Positions 57,586 to 64,000 of a stretch of 64,000 bases of DNA are shown here, piece after piece. The notes beneath the pieces are model-generated. The model did not search any database. It saw only the letters and a program-made list of their open reading frames with translations, and was not told where the DNA came from. Made by a program: the position numbers and the translations under genes. The DNA comes from Wuchereria bancrofti (Eukaryota; Nematoda; Chromadorea; Rhabditida; Onchocercidae): assembly GCA_005281725.1 (NCBI GenBank), contig SSBO01000012.1, positions 13,941,088 through 14,005,087 on the forward strand, in the 5' to 3' direction. Positions within the stretch are counted from its first letter, which is position 1; every line of letters begins with the position of its first letter.

Positions 57586-59285
57586 ATGAGCATCGAGCTT
57601 TCTTTCAAAGATTTGAAAGCACTTTTGGATGATAATAACATAGATTTAAGTATGCGTCAGCTGGTATCTATTCCAGTAAAAGGTTTGGTAAGCTTTTGGT
57701 TTTATAGAAAGTTCATACTGCTTGGTCCCATTAAGCTGTCTTTTACGAATGAATTAGGAAATACTTTTCGATGCTTCAGATTGTGTATGAAATTTGACTG
57801 TTTTCTGTCTCAGTACTTTACGGTCTCTTTAATTACAGAGTAAAATTCCGCGTGCTACATATCTCGACTTTTCGAACAATTTAATAATATCGATCCCACC
57901 AGATTTCTGCCTATTAACGCATGTTACCAAGTTAGACCTTAGCAACAACCATATCATCCATTTGCCAGAAGAATTTGGCAAACTAATCAACCTAGTTCAT
58001 CTTGACCTTTATAAAAACGAAGTTGAGGTTAAGTAATATTCAATATTTCTTTTACTTTTTATAAACTTTTTTCTCAACAAAAAAAGTTTGACTGTTTTTG
58101 ATACAGGCTGTTGAATTTCTATGATAACATTGCTTCAAAAGTTTAGATTAGACAATTGTCTAGTTTGCATTCAGTAATTCCAAGTACAGATGGAAGAAGA
58201 ATTGAGATCATTCATATTGGCGAAACAATCTGTAGTATTTCAGGAACTCCCTCTATCTTTCGGTGAACTGGCTTCACTAAAATGGTTAGATCTGAAAGGC
58301 AATCCTTTGGAATTAGAACTTTCACAAGCAGCGGGCGAGTGTTTGAATGAAAAAGGTTGCAAAATGGCTGCTTTGAATGTTGTACGACTCATGCGTGATC
58401 GATCCGCCAAACAACAGCGACTTCTTGAGAAACAGAAATCTTCCAAAAAACGTATTTATGTTTCTCTTTTTTAAATATTAGTACTGTTATTACTGACACG
58501 AATGCACTGATTAGGTCTACAGTTTTAAAATGATTTCTAATTGAATTGTTTTAAGATTATGAAGTGTAACATCCATTACACTGTTGATGAGAAGTAGTGT
58601 AACGTATTGCAATTTTTGCAGAGTACAAAAATTATTTGGTAGTCATATTGCTGTGAGAATCCATGACTAAAAAGAATAAAACCTTTGAAATTAAAGTAAG
58701 TCATCGTAATTGAAATTGAAAAACGGTGTCTGATTTAATTTCTTTCAGAATTCGAGGACAGCGGTGCAGTCATTCATGTGTTAACTGCTCAAAAAGAAAA
58801 AACAAAAAAAAAGAAAAATAAACGCCGAGATCTGGTTATTGAACATTTGAAACCAACTATGGTACATGCACAGCAAAATGGTAATTTCACTGTATATTCA
58901 AATCATCACATTATATTCTGAATATAACATTTGTTTTCTTATTTTATGAAATTTTGCCTTTTATAATGATTTGTCTGTTAAACATTCTACCGATTCTATC
59001 GGTTTTTGAAAGTTTCAAAGAAAAACCTAGCCAATTGCATCATTGTGTGTCAGAATATAAATATTCATTTCTCATTAAATAATAGTCCTCATTTCTAACA
59101 TGTGTTTAATTCTAGTACCTCAAACGACACCAAGAAAGGACGAAAAAGTATCTCATGAAACAAAAAGAAACGAAAAACGCAACTCGAATAATGGCCAGTC
59201 CTTTTTCTTTTCCAATTATATGCAAACCGACAAGTTCTTTTCTTTGCAATTGCTTGTTGTAAAATTCTCTTGCTTAAAATTATAA
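57586..59285 (+). CDS. lrrc59: LRRC59-like leucine-rich-repeat protein
   Basis: Human LRRC59 is an ER and nuclear-envelope protein that binds ribosomes and helps import of some cytosolic cargo. Five exons: 57586-57687, 57839-58027, 58244-58451, 58749-58880 and 59116-59285, giving 266 residues to a TAA. The order matches LRRC59: an N-terminal segment ending LVSIPVKGL, LRRs (RATYLDFSNNLIISIPPDF, TKLDLSNNHIIHLPEEFG, LVHLDLYKNEVEELPLSF, LKWLDLKGNPLELEL), then GECLNEKGCK and a long Lys/Glu-rich coiled stretch (KEKTKKKKNKRRD). The stop overlaps an AATAAA. The transmembrane segment expected of LRRC59 is not in this frame but starts the next exon set at 59550, so this may be the first half of a longer gene (see findings). 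An alternative is that this protein is a soluble, truncated form. Confidence 0.88.
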
Positions 59286-59289
59286 TAAA
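59284..59289 (+). terminator. Poly(A) signal overlapping the LRRC59 stop codon
   Basis: AATAAA begins inside the TAA stop codon (59283-59285), which would leave almost no 3' UTR. If it is used, it separates the LRR transcript from the downstream membrane-protein exons, as in nematode operons. If it is not used, it is chance. Confidence 0.35.
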
Positions 59290-59549
59290 AGCCGAAATAT
59301 TTGCTGGTTAAAGGTGTGATTTAATGTCGCATTTTCTTAGTAGTGATTACTATACTATTTACTGCATAACTAATACGAGCTAACACAGCAAGTCAAAGTG
59401 CATAACTTTCTATCGTGAAATTGCTAATGGGAAATAATTTGTTGATTGAGTGTTGGATAAAATGCTGCTATTAAATTCATTGAATTTATTTGGAAATAAT
59501 AAGAGTTAGATATAAATTAGTTCGGTAAACATTTTCTATTATTTTAGTG

Positions 59550-62500
59550 ATGTCTTTTTGGTGGAGAATTTTAACTATTTCGTTCCTCTTCACATTAGCT
59601 GTGTCCGTATTCGCTGTTGTTGTGGTGGTGACCAATTGTTTTAGTGAACCACAGAGCTGGTCCTCGTTATCAAGACCGTTCTGCGGAAATCTACAAACAG
59701 TAATAACAGAACATTCAGTTGGTTTAAATTTTATGTCTTCTTAAATATAAATTTAACTGTGCAAATTTGTCATTTTTACCTTTTCTGTGTTCTTAACTTC
59801 CCTAAAATTATTTAATTTTATTAAATTACCAAAACTGAAAGACATTCATTATTTACATGATGTGGGGAAATTAAAAAAAAAAATTGTTTAGCGTTGCAGA
59901 ACTTTAAGCATGATCGGTTTTCAGTTTCCATTAACAATTTCTGGTAATTTCTTCCTTTCAATCACATCGTTGTTGAAATCCTATATTGATGCTGCTGGTG
60001 CAGTTTGGCAGGAGTTCGAACAAAAGACTGATTTAGTAGCTTTTGTTAAAGATTCTTATTATTTACTTTATATGAAATTGGTCTCAGTGGGATTATTAGT
60101 GCAAGGCTACGTAGTGTACAAGGTATGTTTCCATTCAAATGTTTTTTTTTTTCGAAATTTTGGTAACCTGAATTAATTCATATAATCCGTTTAAAATTTT
60201 TCATATATTTCATTCATATACTCAGGAAAGTAGGCATGACGTTTGTATGTCATGAAGGATAGATTTCCATTAAGCATGAGATAGTTTACCGAATGTTTTG
60301 GGTACGGTTGAATCTATACCTGTTTTGGTACAAAATCTAGTAGGAATGATTGTTTATCCTTCTTAGCATCTAACTTTCTGGTATTTCTCAGTAAGAAATA
60401 GAAAGAATTCCATGTTCGGTAAGAATTCGAGGATTCATAATATAAATAGATTTGTTTCATAATAAATCCTGCTAAGAACTCTTCATGCAGTGCAACTTTC
60501 GGAAGTTTTCCCAAGGAACATGAGTTTTATCCATTTTATTGAAAACTTAAGTGTTTCGAATATTTTCAAATGTTTCTTATAGTATGACAGTTTCATAACT
60601 TTTTACAATGCGTATGCTGCGGATGCTGTCGATAATATTCTGAAGAATATGTGGCTTTTACTGAGGATATTTGGCTTGATGGTTGCTGATTTATTGATGT
60701 TTATTGTTGGTAAGCACTGGTTATATGTTTGTTTCTTGAAGTAAATGATAATTTAATTAAAGTTAGGAAAGTGATGTTTCGATTGGATTTTTGAGATGTG
60801 AACTTATTAGTAAAAATTCATCCGGCATGAATTATTCCAAAATTCTGTGGTGTAAGACTGGAAACTCAGAGTTATAGATACACAGTGTCACTATTGTCAA
60901 TCAGATCATATGAAGAGAGTTTTTGAAGTTACCATTACTCAACAAACGATTTGCATTTTGTGAAAGTACTGTTTACAGGCGAGGGTTTATTATTTGTTTC
61001 ATCAGTAGTTGAAACAATATTTACGTATGCATACAGAGGTGATCAACTGGCGGAAGTACTGCAAAACTGGTGGAATAAGGTGAAATAGAGCGATGATAGA
61101 TCTTTTGCTTTCGTTGAGCAAAATACTGTTTCTTCCTCTTATGTTTTGCGGGTATTTATGTTTCTTTTATTATGTATCAGTTATATGCAGAATGAACCTT
61201 TTTTACAGTTAGAAACAATTAAAAAACATGTTAATTCGTAGCAATCTTTTATTTGTTTCCATTTTTACAAATCGTTCCATTTTCCGTTCATACTTTAAAC
61301 GTTCGAATGAATTTTTATTTTTCATCATAGACAGTGGAAGGAAAACATGGTACTATAAAATTATCAGATGTATTTTGTATGTTGATTCATATTATTGGGG
61401 TTCATAAAACTGCACGAATTCATTTCTTTTTCGCCGTCAAGTGCATCAATTACATGTATGTAATTGGTTTACTCACAATATTGGGTTAAACTGGAATTTA
61501 TTAGCTGGAGAGTTTGTAGAGCTTAGCATCTGTTAACTTAGTGAAGTATGATATTGCAATATATTATAGAATGCTTTTTACATCAATAGATTTTTCAAGA
61601 AAATTTTCAAACTAGCGGTTCAGTTCTATATGAAACGACAATTTGTTTATATTTTCTTATCTGAGGGAGCACATTGAAGCAAAAAACAAAAAAATTCATG
61701 CAGCCTTAGTTGAGGGACTATTCAGCGTATCCAAGTTGAATTGGTCGAAATTTTCATAAACGAGGAAAAACCAGTCTAAATCTATAAATTCTTTTAAAAA
61801 GGCTTTCAGGACAGACTTCTCGATGTCATAGAGTGCTACTACCATTTGCTACTAACATTTTTCAGATATTCAGGACACTTTAGCACCGGAGCAGATCTTT
61901 AACAACTGAATTTTTCCACAGTCCTTTTTAGTCTAGAATCTTCGCTAGCTAACACTAGGGAAATATTAAAGACGATGAGTCGTCTATGTTCCCTACAAAG
62001 CTGAAATTCCATAGACGGGAGATTTGGAATGAAATGTTTATTGTTGGAAATTTTTATCAGAGAATGGGCGAGACAAATGCATACTGTTTCCGGCTTAATT
62101 TATTCTCAGGAAAGTATAGCTTTTGCATCTTTTTGAAATAGAAATTGTAGATTATGTGTATTTAATCATAAGATGTCTTCCATAAAAGTAGAAGACTTGG
62201 TTTCTGTGAGGAATACTTGTTCCTATCACAATCAGACATAAGCAGAAAGAGATCTAAAACTGTATTATTAAACATTAAAGGTTACGCTTCGTTTCAATAT
62301 TACAACTGCATCTAATTAAACGATGTTGAAACTTCAAAGATTTATTTAAAAAGGAAAGGAGTTGTGTCTCCACCCGTTAAAGCGTGCTTTTCTCAGAAAA
62401 CCTTATTTTACACTGTTTTTTTATAATTAGATCACTGACATCACTGAAACCTGGTTAGCATTACCTGGACGGAAAGAAATCCTTGCAGAATTGGACAGAA

Positions 62501-62628
62501 TGGACAGAAATGGACAGGCATGGGTAAAAGGTTTGAAGAAAAGAATTGAAAATTTAGACAGTTTGAAAACTGGAGATTTAGACAGTTTGAACAATCTCAA
62601 AGGCAAAAGAGGAGGACAAAGCCCATAA
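59550..62628 (+). CDS. Multi-pass membrane protein (or C-terminal half of LRRC59)
   Basis: Six exons: 59550-59699, 59925-60122, 60583-60709, 60979-61079, 61331-61459 and 62431-62628, giving 300 residues if started at the ATG 2 nt after an ATTTTAG acceptor. A strong transmembrane segment opens it (SFLFTLAVSVFAVVVVV), followed by a Cys-containing, probably luminal section. Further hydrophobic stretches are LYMKLVSVGLLVQGYVVY and LRIFGLMVADLLMFIVG, with weaker ones after. The last exon is charged and hydrophilic (ELDRMDRNGQ; ENLDSLKTGDLDSL) and built partly from a short DNA repeat (TGGACAGAA units, about 62492-62522). The TM plus Cys-containing start resembles the LRRC59 C-terminus, but no LRR exon has a donor in the right phase, so I annotate it separately. 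A poly(A) signal lies at 62775-62780. The family is not recognised. Confidence 0.7.
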
Positions 62629-63235
62629 AAATACATTAAATATCATGTAAAATGCATTTCTACTTGCAGTTCAAAAAAAAACAAAAGCTATATTGACATC
62701 AACGTGAACGCTGCTTAATGGAAACTGAAATCAAATGCAGAGCAGAAGCAGTGAACAACTTGTTAGTCTATTCAATAAAAGGAAAAGTGGAAGTTCGAGA
62801 GAAATTTGATACTAATGTTAAACATGATTAATGAGGGAAAGCAATTTCGAGACCCTCAAGATCACAAAAAGGAATAAGATGGACTTCGCGGAGTTGCACG
62901 TAAGAAACAACTTGCAGATGCCATCAGTTACTTGAGCTTGTTCTTCACAAAAAAATGGAAAAAATAAAGTAATCTACTGTACCCATAGAAACAACAGATA
63001 TGTACATATGGACATCGATAAATGGATAAACAAGCGATCTAAGAAATTTTATAATCAAACTAATCGTTTAAATTACCAAGATTTAAAAAAAAAAATCTTA
63101 AGATATGAAGTATGCACAAAAATGAGATCTGTGAGACAAGTCTAAATTTAACCATAACTACTAGTTGATAGACGGTACAGAGAAAAAAACAGAAAAGAAC
63201 AATTCACACAGCTCTCACTCTGAATTTGATAAGCT
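62629..63235. other. Intergenic region between convergent 3' ends
   Basis: Contains AATAAA at 62775-62780 for the upstream plus-strand gene. It is otherwise A-rich. The plus-strand open frame at 63165-63362 overlaps the last exon of the DOCK-type gene on the other strand and is a shadow of it. Confidence 0.55.
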
Positions 63236-64000
63236 TCAACTGCTAATTCCGCCGATGGAGTCCAGAATGTGCATGGAGTTCCTCGAGCTGATTTCATCTG
63301 GAGATGATGTAGATGCCTTGTCAACTTTATCGCCGTCTAAGGAAACCTGCAAAATTATTTTGTGAAAGCTTACAGGAATTACGAGTTATAGCTCCTAAAG
63401 TTTTGTAAGTTAAAATAAAATCACAATATCTGGAGATTCTGGAACTGTTTACCATGCATTCAGAATGATTCTTTGAGCTCACTAAATTTCAGAGATAAAT
63501 TTGCAAAAAACATACGATATCACCAAAATAGCCGTTCAGCCTTTCCATCATTGCTGCAAATGCATTCTTCAGCATGTTATGGTATTCAACTTGATCTTCA
63601 CCAATAGCCGCTTCATTTGCTTCTAAAGCTTCTGCGCAAACCGATACGAGAGATCTGCAAAAAAAAGGAACAAACCTGGTTCTACGATATCCATTTGAAA
63701 TTTGGGTTTTCAGCTGTTTAATTCAAATAAACTTAAATTTTGATTATGAAACTCCTTTCATACATCCTACGATAGTCGTGGACTGGATACAAACGAAATT
63801 TTCAAGAGCTATCGACCTCATATACATTAAAACACTACCTGAACGCATCAGCCAATTTTTCAATACCACTTCGGCCATAAAGAATTTTCTGCGTTGGTGT
63901 AGTAAATGCTTCTGCATAGGCAAGAGGACCAACATTCACCTGCAAACAGGCTCGTATATTGAAGCACAAAGTAAAATTTTTAAACACACTTAGAAATTTA
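63236..64000 (-). CDS. DOCK6/7/8-type guanine nucleotide exchange factor (C-terminus only)
   Basis: DOCK-C proteins activate Rac/Cdc42 through a DHR2 domain and control cell migration and axon formation. Only the last three exons are in the window: 63839-63939, 63516-63654 and 63236-63346, about 117 residues. The sequence VNVGPLAYAEAFTTP, then FRSLVSVCAEALEANE, AIGEDQVEYHNMLKNAF and a tail MHILDSIGGISS closely follow the end of vertebrate DOCK7 (VNAGPLAYARAF, EVFRQFVEACGQALAVNE, DQLEYQEEM, LHIFNAISG). This VNxGPL segment carries the DHR2 nucleotide-sensor-adjacent region. The exon phases agree. The rest of the gene, including DHR1 and most of DHR2, lies beyond the right edge. Confidence 0.9.

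Noticed and set aside
63165..63365. Plus-strand open frame near the right edge
   Set aside because: Opposite strand of the DOCK-type terminal exon, which has clear family similarity and splice sites.

Overview
This is AT-rich nuclear DNA from a nematode. The gene style (many short exons joined by TTTYAG-type 3' splice sites, start codons lying 1-12 nt after a splice-acceptor-like AG), a nematode-type MSP-domain protein and a TTBK/CK1-type kinase all fit. A filarial or related parasitic nematode is my best guess, but that is inference. A single N and an exact repeat beside it show that this is draft assembly sequence.

Layout, left to right: a TOCA/CIP4-type F-BAR protein (minus, 1-4562, cut by the left edge inside its SH3 domain); about 4.8 kb of AT-rich intergenic DNA with simple repeats and one retrocopy-like fragment; a TTBK/CK1-like kinase (plus, 9372-14910); WDR5 (minus, 15861-18971); the largest subunit of RNA polymerase III (plus, 20336-31347, 27 exons); the base-excision-repair glycosylase NTH1 (minus, 32578-34662) head-to-head with an HDDC2-type 5'-nucleotidase (plus, 34944-36993); a small lysine-rich protein that may be a Pol I POLR1G/RPA34 subunit (plus, 37590-38988); a 1166-residue coiled-coil protein (plus, 40806-49781, 25 exons); an MSP-domain protein (plus, 52350-55231); an LRRC59-like leucine-rich-repeat protein (plus, 57586-59285); a multi-pass membrane protein that is either its downstream neighbour or its C-terminal half (plus, 59550-62628); and the last three exons of a DOCK6/7/8-type Rho-GEF (minus, 63236-64000, cut by the right edge).

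Exon models were built by hand from reading frame, GT/AG sites, phase agreement at every junction and similarity to remembered family sequences. No transcript evidence was available. Most genes are housekeeping genes (Pol III transcription, H3K4 methylation, DNA repair, nucleotide metabolism) or cytoskeletal regulators (TOCA, DOCK). Nothing in the layout shows a dedicated pathway cluster.

I found no CRISPR array, rRNA, tRNA or intact transposon, and no convincing new biological system. The points most worth checking are: a 256-bp exact duplication around the N inside the Pol III gene; a 38-nt intron (or frameshift) and a duplicated cassette-like exon in the coiled-coil gene; a phase-compatible alternative last exon in HDDC2; a Gln-to-Thr change in a near-invariant Pol III motif; the LRRC59/membrane-protein junction; and the retrocopy-like fragment near 8.3 kb.
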